Shown here: positions 53,307 to 64,000 of the stretch, piece after piece
Layout of the letters: each line of letters opens with the position of its first letter
How positions within the stretch are numbered: the first letter of the stretch is position 1
The notes under the pieces: model-generated
Seen by the model: only the letters and a program-made list of their open reading frames with translations
Told to the model about the DNA's origin: nothing
Database searches by the model: none
Position numbers and translations under genes: made by a program
Assembly: GCA_016271365.2 (NCBI GenBank)
Contig: CM057450.1
Coordinates: forward strand, 1,799,556,967 to 1,799,620,966
Direction: 5' to 3'
Length of the DNA stretch: 64,000 nt
DNA from: Neoceratodus forsteri
Lineage: Eukaryota > Chordata > Ceratodontiformes > Ceratodontidae

Positions 53307-56300
53307 TTATGTAATCCAAGTAATATGTTTCCAAAAACTAAGAAATACTTGATTATCCGAAGAACTGCGTTCAAAACTCTTTTGTTTAACCAAAGCTAGT
53401 TCAATATGGCTAAGAATAACACTGTTAGGAATAATGGTGTGTTGTGAGGAGAACTGGCATCTGGCTTGCCATAAATGGTATTTAACACATGCAAAAATCA
53501 CAGTAAGCGTACTAGGATGATACCTCCCTAAAAAACCCGAATAATCCCCCAAAATTAAACTCTGATAAGAAATGTGTCGTATAACACTCCAGCACCACCT
53601 TGTGGCCATATCAGACCAAAAGGCAATAGTATAAGGACATAACAAGAAAAAATGTTCTAACGTTTCTACCTGTTCAAAACAACCCGACCTGAGACATAAT
53701 CTATCTGAAATAGGTTTATGTTTTAAGTTACCCCGCACTCCTAATTTCCCATGACAGCCAAGCCATTGAATATCCCACATATGAGGTGGTACCCTGTGGT
53801 CCATTAAGAGACGTAAGACTCATGAGAGTTTAGTAGGGACACAAAAGGGGAAATCTACTTGAACGTAGAAAACATTACCCATAATTTCGTGTAAAGTCCT
53901 TTCAAGGGACTCCATGTAATTGTGCCTTTCCCAATTTCCATTTCCTAAGTTTCTGCACTGCGGAATCTGCATAAGACGATGCTGCACTAGTCATATTCCA
54001 TTTAGGAATGCCTCTACCCTCCCAGTGTAACAAAAATGGAGAAAATAAAAGCTAAGTCCATGCCGACCATGGGTGGTCCTGAGGCAGGACTGTATCTTGA
54101 AATGAGGCTATTATAAAAAAGGAATGGAAAAAAACTATAGGATTTATCATCCCTAAACCCCCTTGACCAATTTTCAAATAAGTGAAAGCCCGTTTGATAG
54201 GGTTTAACCGGCTACCCCACACCATTTGAAAAAAACAGCTATATAACCTGGTTTCTAAAGAGATGGGTACCGGAAAAACAGAACACACATGTAAAAAGAT
54301 AGGTAATAAGAATTTCTTAATTATTAACACCCGTTTCTTTTTCGAAAATCCCCAAGATTTCCATTGAAGTACTTTGTGTTCACCTATAATGAGAACACTT
54401 CTCCCAGTTTAAAAAAGGCTAGATCCCATTCCCCAAAGAGGAGTCCTAAAACAGTAAGGGAATTGGAGACGAAAATACCACCAATATTAGTAAATAGTGA
54501 AGTATCACCAACTTCCAAACACCTACATTTCTCATAATTCAGCCTGGTGCCATTAAGAGCTGAGAAACGGGCAACCACCCTCAGCGCCTCCAATCCATAA
54601 GGGACATCTGCCACCAATAAGCATATATCATCTGCATAGGCCGAGATTCTTTGGGCTGGTATGGTAGCAGAAGGAGATAAATCCTAAATGGACCTATTAT
54701 TTTCAATCTCCCTTAAGAGGGGGTCCAACACAAAAGAATACAGCAAAAGGGCTGATAGGACAACCCTGCCGAACCCCTTGAATCAACTGAATTTCTTTAC
54801 CTAAAAAAATATTAATTAGCAGGCAAGAGCATGCCTGGGAGTACAATATTTTAAGAAATTGGATAAAGGGCCAAGGAATCCCATATTGTTTTAACACTTG
54901 AAAAAGGAAAGCATGAGACACAGAATCAAAAGCTTTTGCCTGATCAAAAGCCAGAACAAAACCCGATAATTTTTTTGGGACACCAGATTCACAGATATCC
55001 CCAAGGAGTTTCAAATTTTGTTGAATCGAACGATGGGACACAGAACACGTCTGTGCCGGATGAAGCACCCCTTGTGCAACCACTTGAAGCCGTTTACACG
55101 GTACAGTGGAAAGGATCTTATAATCGGTATTCAGGAGACTAATCAGTCTCCAGTTACCAAAATCAGTACTATCTCCTGTTTTATGAACAAAGGTTAAAAT
55201 GGCCAGATTAAACTTTAAAGTACTAAAACCAAATTGAAGAATATCATTATAGACTGCAGCTAGGATGACACACACGTCTTCCTGAAAACATTTATAAAAT
55301 TCATTCGTGAGCCCATCCATTCCTGGCGAAACCCCCGTACGAAGGGAGCCAATGACTGCCTGTACCTCCAGGGGGGAAATAGGCCCTTGCAATATATCTG
55401 CTTCTTCCTGAGAAATAGTAGGGACTGGAAAGTGCAAAACATCTTCCCAAGAAACCGTAGGAACAAATCCAGTACCAAACAGTGAGGACACCTGATGTTC
55501 AGCAATTTCCAGTATTTCTGCCAGAGAAGTTTTCAGCTGTCCTGATGAATTACGAAGCCCTGTCATAAGCTTCCTCTCTATTTTCTGTTTACATGCCACA
55601 TAAGGATCCTTGAAAGGTTGTTGTGTACCAAACTTTAGTTCAGCATGAATCGAAACAGCCCTCTGATATTGATACTGGAGCATTTTTTTCTTCACTATCC
55701 TCATTTGAGACTGAATATCCAATCCAGGGACCGAGGATGAGATTGTAATTTATAATACTGATTCCTAAAATCCAAGTATTGTAAATATTCTGAGGAGCTC
55801 TTTTTTTTTACCATAAGCAATAAAAAATCCTTGACAGCCAGCTTTGTATCTGTCCACCAAGAAATCCAATCAGTAAAAAAAAAACGCAACCGACTTTCTG
55901 AGGGTCAGAAAATCCCTCAGCTGAGCCAAAAAAAACACCTCAGACAATACGTGAGAATTCAGTTTTCACTGATTGGAAATAGCAGGAAAGAAAAGTAGGG
56001 ATCTGATGTAAACTTATCTCACCATATAAAACCCTGTGGTCAGAAAAATCACAAGGCAGTACTGAACAAAGGAAAGGGACTAAACACTGGGAAAGAAAAA
56101 TATAATCAATCCTTGTTTGAAAGGAGGCCCCTCTGTAAGTGAAACCATCAGCTGCATGTAATCCTCTAAAGGTATCTTTCAATTTAGCCACCGACACCGT
56201 CTGTGAAAGAGCATGAGCATCACATTACGTTTTCTACTGGATATTATCTTTAAGACATACATCCAGGCTACAATTCATATCCCCACCCCAGACCACATGT

Positions 56301-56650
56301 CTGGAGGTGAATAAATATGGTTTGATTTGTTGAAATAGGGCAATCCGAGCTGTTTTCATTTGTGGTGCATAGGTATTAATCAATCGGAAGCAAAAACTCA
56401 GGAAAAAGCAGTCCAAAAGTAAAGCCCTTCCCGGCTGAATATCCACCAACCTTGTAATTCGGACCAAGGGGTGAGAAAAAAGAATACCAATCCCATCCGC
56501 AGCATCCGCACCAAATGACCAAAAGGAGGGTCCACCCAACCAGAGTTACCTCAAGCATGGAAGATAAATGTGTCTCCTGAAGAAAGATATCTACTTTTAA
56601 ATCCCGACATGCTGTAAGCAAAGTAAGCATCTTTTGTAGTTCTTTATGCT
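53307..56650 (-). pseudogene. Tx1-type ORF2: endonuclease and reverse transcriptase
   Basis: In order: ACRDLKVDIFLQETHLSSML (endonuclease Glu) near 56600; WSFGADAADGIGILFSHPLV, LINTYAPQ and VVWGGDMNCSLD (56234-56539); RIDYIFLSQCLVP and DFSDHRVLYGEI (55940-56197); then a long open frame, 54703-55722, with SPGMDGLTNEFYKCF, NWRLISLLNTDYKILS, VLAFDQAKAFDSVSHAFLF and GVRQGCPISPFAVF. In another frame near 54650 comes ISAYADDICLLV with the catalytic YADD. The C-terminus (53307-53804) carries C..SGCFEQVETLEHFFLLCP, a Cys/His pattern typical of L1-group RTs. Several frameshifts inactivate it. Confidence 0.92.
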
Positions 56651-56711
56651 GCAGCAGTTGATAAATACCATCTTTAAACAGGCCATAAAAATGAAAAGGT
56701 TGAAATTCAGG

Positions 56712-58649
56712 GTTTATCTTGTTTTCACTTTTTTCCTTTTTTTTCTTAACATCCAATAAATCTGTTCCCCCCTCATCCTCTACCTCCATAGTAGAAGTCC
56801 CATCAGGTCTCATTAGCTCAGATCCGACATCTCCCTCGATGTCAGACAACACAGAGAAGGAACTGTGGGTAGGGCAGAACCCCACCACCCCTACATTATG
56901 ACTGCTAGCCCGAGTCACCCTACTAAGTGTTTGGAAAGGGGTGTCCGAAGAATGTACCACTAAGGGGACTTCTAAAAGGGGTTACAAAACAGATGGCTCG
57001 GAACTTTTAGAAAGAGGGGGGTTTCCAAAACCTGTTGGGGAACCAGGGGTACCGACTGTTCAGAGGTGTCCTCCACTATACCTTGCTCTGCAACAAGGAC
57101 CTATGGAACCTGTACCTGTCCCAATCGGTCAACCGGATTCGACTCCTTAAGCAGAGGAGGGGCCATACAGGACTTGCATCTACCCTGTGCCTGGGATATC
57201 AACTCTTCCTTATTGAGACCACCCTGTCTATTCTGGCCTGCCTATGGGCATTGATGATAGGCATGGCCAGTTTCATCGCACAGACTACACTTAAAGACAT
57301 TTCTACAGACTTCACTATCATGATCAAAGTCCCCACAAAGCGCGCATTTGACTTTATCACATGCACTGCTTAAATGTCGTTGGCTACCACAACGATAGCA
57401 AGCCTTAGGCTGTCCTGGGTAGAAACAGACTCCCCAGTCCTTACCCAAAAAAAGCTATCTGGAACGTGCACAACTTCATTATTGATAATATGCAATTTAA
57501 CTTTAAAATGCCAGGCCCCTGTCCAAATCCCCTCAGTGTCAAGAATTGGCTCAGGAGGGCCCAAAACCATGCATTTATGTTCCAACCAATACAAAATGTC
57601 CCCCACATTCACCCCTCATTCCTGAACATAACATTAATTGTTTTAAAGAGAGGTTTAGTGATTGGTATGGCTCAGAAGGGTAACCACAATGGCAAAGAAT
57701 TACAACCTTCATATTTCTGCCAGAATCTATCTAATCCTGCAACCTGCTTAAAACTAATGTCAAACGTATCCTGCCCCCGTATATTAATTAAGGCATAAAT
57801 ATCCACGCGTAAAAATTGCATTGAGTCCAACAATGATTTTCTTGCCACATATAGCCTGTCTGGATGTTCAGGTAAACCACCCCATACCGTAAACAGACCG
57901 CATTCCGTCTCGGGGCTTGTTCCAATTTATTGTTCTTGAAAAGATCCAAGAAACGAGGGCCATTCCTTGTCTCCTGGCCTCCAGGTGACTGTATTGGAGA
58001 GTGCAACAGTGGGCTAGCTGCTTCATCAACAGTACTAATGACAGGCTCAGAAATCCCCACAGTGGTAGGAGACTGCAATGTACTGGACTGACCTGCCTGA
58101 AGAGAGGAATCACCATTCTGTGTTGTCGTTTGGGAAGGACCCGATTCCGACGGAGAAAACGTCAGCCAGGTAGGATCCGGCAACCACCTACCATCTGGCT
58201 GTTGAATCCAACCAGCCTGTGACAAGGCCGACTCCTCTGACCACTCCTTAAAAGCGCCCGTAGCCACACTCTCCCTCTCGGAGCTCCCCTTCAGTGCAAC
58301 AGGTGCAAACACTTCCACATTCACTGGGGCAACCATCGCGATGTCCGAAGGACCCACATCCGTGGCATCACGTATTTCATCCGGCGTCACACTCCGACCC
58401 TCAGTAGCAGGGAAACCATATCAGGGGTAGCCAGATCTTTAGCATTGTCCACAAGCAACGCTACTGGTAAATGTTCCGTTGTCCTCACAAAACTCCCGGC
58501 GCATGCTCAGTAGCCTGCAAATCACCATTGAAATCCAAAGCTGTTAACTGCATAGCAGGCTGAGCCTGCTCAACAACCTCCTGTAGTTCAATCGGCAGAG
58601 CCTCTGCCTGCACGTCCTCCTCCAAGTCGATCCTCGCCCTGTCTGCCAT
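56712..58649 (-). pseudogene. Tx1-type ORF1 with three CCHC zinc knuckles
   Basis: The ATG is at 58647-58649 (MADRARIDLEEDVQAEALP). The frame breaks near 58480 and resumes at 57788-58390 (TPDEIRDATDVG). The central region at 57370-57612 reads NVGDILYWLEHKCMVLGPPE. Three knuckles follow at about 57245-57400: CYRCGSQRHLSSAC, CALCGDFDHDSEVC and CSLCDETGHAYHQC, all CX2CX4HX4C. A charged tail ends near KKKKEKSENK. ORF1 proteins of this kind bind element RNA. The end is approximate because of frameshifts. Confidence 0.85.
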
Positions 58650-58684
58650 CGTAGCAAGACCGAACGCCCTCTGCTGTCCCCAGC

Positions 58685-58835
58685 AGAGTAGGAGAATTTC
58701 CCCGGTGTCCTGGCCAAATTTCCCTCATTCACTAAAAATACCACCAACAGCTTAATCTGGTTCAAGGTCAGTGGGCATTCATCTGTATCCTCCTTCCCCG
58801 GGTCGTGCCTGAAAATAGGCAGGATTTGTCTAGAG
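58685..58835 (+). mobile_element. tRNA-derived SINE (second family), 3' part
   Basis: It resumes the SINE broken at 53105: AGAGTAGGAGAATTT, CCCCGGTGTCCTGGCCAAAT, GCTTAATCTGGTTCAAG and GCCTGAAAATAGGCAGG, co-linear with the copy at 46110-46345. Confidence 0.85.
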
Positions 58836-59180
58836 CACTTACCCGGTCAACAAAAACTAAATAAATAGAATATGCATCACACTCTCAGCAGCTGATAGTT
58901 ATTTTGGTTGTCACTGACCAGTATGCAGATAATCATCACGCTTAGAGATCCTAACAAAAGCCATGGAAACGGATGTAGTACTAATTCTGAGTGTTGACTC
59001 GGTATGGTGGAGACTCTCAAGCTACCAGTTCTGTGATGAGCTTTGTCAAACAACTGCTCTTCTCTGAAATAGTTCCAGCCAAAACTGCTGTTTGCCAGGC
59101 ACGGTCAGATATTGCAGTTCACTGAAAGGATCTTTTGGGCTGTTTAAACAGCGTCATTTTTCCATTCTGAAACTGTTGAA
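58836..59180. other. Unassigned DNA
   Basis: No recognisable feature between the SINE end and the LINE 3' UTR. Confidence 0.4.
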
Positions 59181-59638
59181 CCTAATCTGTTTCACTGCTA
59201 GAGGAGCATCCTGAAGGGTTCTCTTTTGGGTTAGGTCCTATCCCTTCCCCTTCCCTCTCCAAACTCCTAATGCTCTCCCCCCCAACTCTCTCAGACCCCT
59301 GGCAGAGTTCCCCACATCCTGAAGGGGTCCTTCTGGGGCTAGGCTCTTCCCCCTTCCTCACCCACTTCATCCTTCCTCACTCATTTTCACTTACCTTTCA
59401 CGACTACACTTGTACACACATTTTACTCTTACACTTCTTTTTTGTTTTGTTTTTGGTTCTCAGTCTTTGTATCTGATACACTGTATGTAACATCTTCCTT
59501 ATGAAAATGTATGAAAATGTTGATTTATGTAACTTGAGTGTATAATGTCTCTTTCCCATTGTACCCCCTTTGCCCCAGGTCTTGATGCTCAGTGTGCCTT
59601 CCTGGTGAAACATTTCAATAAATAAAAAAAATAAATAA
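59181..59638 (+). mobile_element. LINE 3' UTR and tail with pyrimidine-rich repeats
   Basis: A C/T-rich stretch has two copies of CATCCTGAAGGG[GT]TC.TT (near 59207 and 59317). It is followed by a non-coding segment ending ...CAGTGTGCCTTCCTGGTGAA then AATAAATAAAAAAAATAAAT. The A-rich end and the CAGTGTGCCTT phrase match the tail at 61431-61655, consistent with the 3' end of an L2-like family LINE in sense orientation. Confidence 0.65.
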
Positions 59639-59639
59639 A

Positions 59640-60460
59640 GACATACCTTTCAACCATTTGTCACCCAAAAGTGTAACATAGTCCATCATAAGTCCAGGCC
59701 GCAAAACTGCACTATTTCAAGGCCAACCTTCAAAACAACCTTAATGCCCCATCTAAGTTCTGGAAGGTAATTCACAAGCCACAAACTGTCCAGACTCTCT
59801 ACCATGCCCATCTTCTCCACCTTAGAAGACTCCCCTCTAGAAATGGTTCAATCGTTCAAGTATCTTGTTGTGTGGCTAGACAGCAAGCTTGACTTTTGTG
59901 TCCACATTGACACCATCCATGCAAGCTTCACCCTAAATGTGGTGCATTGTACTGCAGTAAAGATTGTTTGTCTCTGCAGATCCGCCAAAATGGTGCTCCC
60001 AGACTTCAACGTGGTCTATGGCACTGCCCCCTCCATCTCCCTGGCTACACTGGATACCCTATGCAACTTCTTTTGCCACTTTGCCACCAGCTCTTCTCCT
60101 CGTACTCATTATTGCTCACTTTACTCCTCCTTATCCATTCTTCCCCTACCCTCATGTTGCCAGATCCACTGTGCCGCCTTCATATCCAGTGTTGGTTTGG
60201 GTCCCTTCCCTCTTACTTTTCTTCACTCCTCTCCCTCAATCACTCTATTAACTACTCCCTCCTCTCCAGGGATCCTCACGTTTTCACCATTCCTTGTCCC
60301 CTTTCCTCTGCTGGTTAGTCAGCCTTTTTCTAGCATCTCCCCACACTTTGGAACCAACTCCCCACATCCCTCCATTTCACTGCCTTCCCTGACTTCCTCA
60401 GGTATCAGCTGAAACTTCTTTCCTTCCCTCCTGCTCCTGTTTTCCTGCTCCCTGACATTT
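59640..60460 (+). pseudogene. Internally deleted L2-like LINE ORF
   Basis: Frames give KLHYFKANLQNNLNAPSKFW (compare KATFFSSELDSAMKSPIKFW of 44525), then directly EDSPLEMVQSFKYLVVWLDS then KLDFCVHIDTI (RT thumb), and finally FRYHVARSTVPPSYPVLVW and LPTLWNQLPTSLHFTAF (C-terminus). The main RT palm between the linker and the thumb is missing, a clean internal deletion of more than 1 kb relative to 32716-37160. It is followed by a short remnant of its 3' UTR. Confidence 0.75.
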
Positions 60461-60464
60461 TTTT

Positions 60465-61430
60465 AATTTATTTGGAAAATGTTTTATCAGGAAAGACATC
60501 ATGAGCTGTAAACAGCTTGTTTCCAGTAGTGTTTTGGGTGTGGGGGGGGTACAAAATTGGGAGAACAGGCAAATACATAGCAATAACAGAGCAATGTAAG
60601 TACAATTACTGAAACAAAACAGTGTAGTACAATTATAGAGCAGAAGTAACCCTGACCAACCAGCCAGGGTAAACAAAACTATGTTTAGATATAACGTACG
60701 TTGCAACAACCCAAGAGCAGGTGATCCAGTAGGGTAAAAGTTAAAGGATGGATAATACTTTAGAAGTAGTAGGCTCAGCGCATAGTTAGAAGTGCTATTG
60801 AATACCCAAGAGAGGGCAGTTATAAGACAAGTGGGGAAGTGGACAGGTGAGGAGTAGAAGGTGGGGGATGGAAGAGGGAGAAAGAGGGACAGCCAAGATC
60901 TAACCCCTTCTGGATGCTGAAAACCCTGCAAGAGGGATAGGACCAGGCAGAAAAGGAGGAGAGAGAAAGGGAGCCGGGAGGTAGAGAAGAGAAGGCAGAG
61001 GAACAGGAGGGAAGGAGTGGGATATGGATACGGAAGTAGGGAGGTGAGCGAGTGATGTATTTGAAAGTGGGGAGAAGGGAGAGGGGGAAAAAGAGAGAGC
61101 CGAGCTATACCCCTTCAGGATGCAGAGAACCCTGCAAGGATTCAGAATTAGAAAGTGGGGGGGGGAGGAAGAAGTGTAGAAGAGCGGGAGCAAGGATCTC
61201 TACCCCTTCAGGATGACAGAGAACTCTGCAAGGGGGACAGGACCAAGCAGAAAAGGAGGAGCGAGAAGGGGGGCAGGGAGGAGGAGGAGGAGTGGAATGT
61301 GGCGGGTGACTGGAGAGGAGGAGAGGGATAAGAAATATGAAGGCTAAAGAAAATAGGGGTAAACTAGGACTGGAAAAAGGAAGAGCATCAGTGTGGGGGG
61401 GAGAGGGACATTTCACCTGCATTTGCTATC
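60465..61430 (-). mobile_element. Antisense LINE 3' UTR inserted in the sense LINE tail
   Basis: The left edge, TTTAATTTATTTGGAAAATG then TTTTATCAGGAAAGACATCA, parallels the antisense 3' end at 42045 (TTTATTTAACCAGG). The rest is A/G-rich on the plus strand, the reverse complement of the pyrimidine-rich 3' UTR type. The segment interrupts a sense LINE tail that seems to resume at 61431. No coding region survives. Confidence 0.55.
60900..61235. repeat. Purine-rich repeat, three units
   Basis: ACCCCTTCAGGATGCAGAGA then ACCCTGCAAG recurs with variants at about 60902, 61109 and 61202, followed each time by G/A-rich sequence of unequal length (about 206 and 93 bases between starts). The GGGATAGGACCAGGCAGAAA phrase occurs after the first and third units. 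Confidence 0.75.
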
Positions 61431-61655
61431 CTACCCTGGCGTAGGTTTGGCTGAGGCGTTTAATTGTTGCTTTTTTGCTTGCTTATTAATGCTGCACTTA
61501 CACCTATACTCATCATGTTATTCTGACTGCACTTTATTGTAACTGTGAACTGTATCTGTGCCACATATTTTGCATCCCCTGTCCCTTCCCTCAGGTTGCA
61601 CTTGGAAACTAGCCTCAGCTCAGTGTGCCTTTCCTAGTCTCCAGTTTTCAAATAC
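61431..61655 (+). mobile_element. LINE 3' end (sense), tail of the interrupted copy
   Basis: Contains CAGCTCAGTGTGCCTTTCCT and ends in a degenerate A-rich stretch (CAAATACAATGCATTACA), comparable to 59570-59638. It probably completes the LINE at 59640-60460. Confidence 0.55.
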
Positions 61656-62460
61656 AATGCATTACAGATAATATATGTGATACCCCATCAAATCATGGTT
61701 ACAAAGCTCTGACATCTTTTCCATGTAGAATATAGCGCTTCTGAGGTAAAAAGAGTGATGCCACATGTAATGTTTGACAGTTAAAAGGTACAGGATGAGT
61801 GGATGTTGTGGGACTTGCCTGCTGTCCAGAAGAAGACTGGTGAAGAAAATATTGCGAGATGCTGCTAGTTGCGCCTTCACTACCACTATCAGCTCAGTGC
61901 CCTGCCTTGCATCACCAAGCTCAATCTCATGTCTTCTCGTCTCAGACTCTGTTGCATCCACATCCCAGCCCCCCACTACTATCAGATCACTTGTGTCCAT
62001 TGGACCAAAGTCAATAAATGAACCTTCTTCTTGACCTACCTCTCTTCCTGATCTATCTTTACTGCTTGTACAGGCTGAGATTTCTACAAGTAGTGGTGCA
62101 TAGTTGTAGTACCTAGGTTGCTACGTAGTATGCCCTTTCAAAGAAAAAGCACTGGCCTCGGTCATTGTTTCCTGTGACCCAGCCTCTCCACTACATCTGG
62201 AAATCTTGACACCTGACTTGTTCATTTTAATTTCTCATTGGGGTTTATGCAGTCTTTAGATGCATGTACGTTAACCATGCTATAGTATTTACGGGGATGA
62301 TAAAATGCCTGCTCTGCTGCAGTCCGAGTCATGTGAGCATCCATGGAGCAGAATCATTCCACAAACATTGAGCTGCTAGTGTGGAGGGGATCCAAAGCAT
62401 TGTAGGCATTTTCAGGCTTAGCTTAGATGCTGTCTACCACCTGCAGCATTTAAGCAACAA
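61656..62460. other. Unassigned DNA
   Basis: No recognisable gene. The minus-strand frame at 61662-62000 has no domain I recognise. Confidence 0.4.
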
Positions 62461-64000
62461 TACATAGATACATAGCAATGATGGTAGAAAAAGACTAATG
62501 ATCCATCCAGTCTCTCATGGTACCATATATAATCCGAGGAACTATTGTCCATTCAGGTCCTAGCCCTCCCCATCCATCCCTCCATTCCCTTCCCAATTTC
62601 TGTCACCCCTAGTAACTACTATGCTCCTCACTCTGTCCCAGGTGTGCTGAAGCCATTAATTCTTTTAGCACCTACTATTTTGGCTGATAATCTGCTCTAT
62701 GGTTCCACTGCCCGTTCTGTGAAATATTTAATACTTCCTCATATCCCTCATGAACCTCCCTTCTGCCAGTTTCCACTTGTGCCCTCATGACATTGAGCTG
62801 TTATTCAAGCTTAATAACTCCCTGCAGTCCACCTTGTTTATTTCTTTCAGGAACTTAAAGGTCTGTATCATTTCTCCCCTCTTTCTTCTGGTCTCAGGAG
62901 AGTACATATTCAGTGCCTTTTGACACTCCTTGTAAGATCTGTCCTGTTAGCCCTGAATCATCTTGCACTATCTCCAGCCTGTCCTTATCTTTGCTGAGGT
63001 ATGGATTCCAGAACTGGGCACAGTACTCCAGATAAGGCATCCCCAAAGAACTATAAATGGTTAGTTATTACCTCTTTCCTTCTGCTGCCAGTACTCCTCC
63101 TGAGACATCCCAATATCCTGTTTGCCTTACCACAGGCCTTGTTGCATTGACTTGATTGTATGAGGGCATCACTGATGATAACTCCTTGTTCCTACTTTTC
63201 AGCCGTAGTGCTAAGTCTCATCTCACCTATCCAGTACTTTGTCCTGGGGTTCTTGTTCCCTAGGTGTACCACCTTGCACTTTTGGCATGGAATTTCAACC
63301 GCCAAACCTTAGACCTTCTCTCTAGCCATTGCTGGTTACTCTGCACTTACTTGATTCCCTCATCACTATCTGCCCTCCCACAGAGCTTAGTGCTATCTGT
63401 GAAGAGACATAACTTGCCCTGGATTCTCTCCTCAATATCGCTAATTAACATATTGAAGAGGACTGGCGCAGGGACAAATCCCTGTGGTATCCCACTTGTA
63501 ACCTCCCTCTCTACTGACCAGACCGCATTAACCACAACCCTCTGCTGCCTCCCCCATAGCCAGTTAATGCCGCACCCAGGTCCTCCATCTTCTTCAGCAA
63601 GCATCTGTGAGGCACCGAGTCAAAAGCCTTGCTGACATTGAAGTAGAGCAAATCCACGGCATGGCCTTTATCCACTGCCCTCATCTTCCAGCCAAAGAAG
63701 ACTGTCAGGTTAGTTTGACAAGACCTCCCCTGCCACAAACACATGCTGTTTACTATCATGGAGACCACTGCTTACCAGGTAATCCACAAGGTCCTCTTTG
63801 ACCAGTGACTCTGTTAGCTTCCCTACAACTGAGGTAAGACTGACAGGTCTGTAGTTCTCTGCTTATTTCTTGTCCCCACCTCTTATGGAGCAGAACTAGG
63901 TCTGTCACCTTCCAGTCCTTCGTACCCCTGTATGTAATGAGCTACAAGCCCTACTAAGGGCCCAGCCAGTTCTGCTGCCAGTTCCCTGGGCACCTTCAGG
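62461..64000 (-). mobile_element. CR1 LINE of a different subfamily, runs off the window
   Basis: The 3' end at the left (ACATAGATACATAGCAATGA, then ATCCATCCAGTCTC) is CR1-like but differs from copies 1-3. On the minus strand the RT reads LYFNVSKAFDSVPHRCLLKK, VTSGIPQGFVPAPVLFNMLI, CLFTDSTKLCGRADSDEG (FADD replaced by FTDS) and, in pieces, NYRPVSLTSVVGKL-like sequence near 63820-63880. The loss of the second catalytic Asp and frameshifts show it is dead. The remaining 5' part lies beyond 64000. Confidence 0.88.

Larger units (their letters stand above)
53106..58684 (-). mobile_element. Tx1-clade (L1 superfamily) LINE, about 5.6 kb, full length
   Basis: The insertion is flanked by a 15-bp duplication (AGAGTAGGGGAATTT at 53091-53105, AGAGTAGGAGAATTT at 58685-58699). 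On the minus strand, ORF1 with three CCHC knuckles is followed by an endonuclease-RT ORF2, and the element ends in CTAATAAAAAA. The 5' leader is only about 35 bases. The ORF1 knuckles, the GVRQGCPISP form of the RT motif and the C-terminal CP...FW block favour the Tx1 group over CR1 or L2. Confidence 0.92.

Noticed and set aside
60398..61422. Three long minus-strand frames rich in Pro, Ser and Leu
   Set aside because: They read the purine-rich repeat in reverse complement; composition explains their openness.
1..64000. CRISPR arrays, bacterial operons or phage genes
   Set aside because: The only regular repeats are eukaryotic satellites and LINE tails, and all recognisable proteins are retroelement proteins of animal type.

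Overview
The window is non-mammalian vertebrate genomic DNA consisting almost entirely of mobile-element debris. I see no convincing host gene, tRNA, rRNA or CRISPR array. CR1, L2-like and Tx1 non-LTR retrotransposons occur together with a Penelope-like element, a Ty3/Gypsy element and tRNA-derived SINEs. That mix suits an amphibian (for example a caecilian), a lungfish or a similar CR1-rich lineage; the exact taxon is inference. Almost every reading frame is broken, so the window is mainly a fossil record of insertions.

Layout. 1-487 is an LTR end. 594-5560 holds a LINE tail, a 5'-truncated CR1 (1506-3243) and a 70-bp minisatellite (3668-4842). 5624-9595 is a nearly full-length antisense CR1 with ORF1 (esterase type) and ORF2 (endonuclease-RT). 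From 11376 to about 41195 runs one nested stack. An old sense-strand CR1 survives in four pieces (11376-11600, 26747-27190, 28046-28690, possibly 41080-41195). Its first gap holds another CR1 (11601-14100 plus 24409-26746), itself split by a 10.3-kb Gypsy element (14101-24408) with 1.83-1.85 kb LTRs. Its second gap holds an unidentified insertion ending in a foldback. Its third gap holds a Penelope-like element (28691-41075), which carries two copies of one long SINE family with target-site duplications and an antisense L2-like LINE split by a sense copy of the same family (32716-37160).

The last third has a third L2-like LINE (42030-45720), old CR1 and L2 pieces, a tRNA-derived SINE split by a 5.6-kb Tx1-clade LINE with a 15-bp duplication (53106-58684), LINE tails with pyrimidine-rich repeats (59181-61655), and another CR1 running off the end.

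The most interesting signals are: 2A-like motifs (GN[LV]ELNPGP) near the N-terminus of two L2-like LINE copies, both with Asn where 2A peptides normally have Asp; a Gypsy gag whose N-terminus resembles the PNMA family; 125-bp inverted repeats flanking the Penelope-like element; tandem modules in a CR1 5' UTR; and a two-unit higher-order repeat in the minisatellite. Boundaries were read by eye and may be off by 10-30 bases unless terminal repeats or target duplications fix them.
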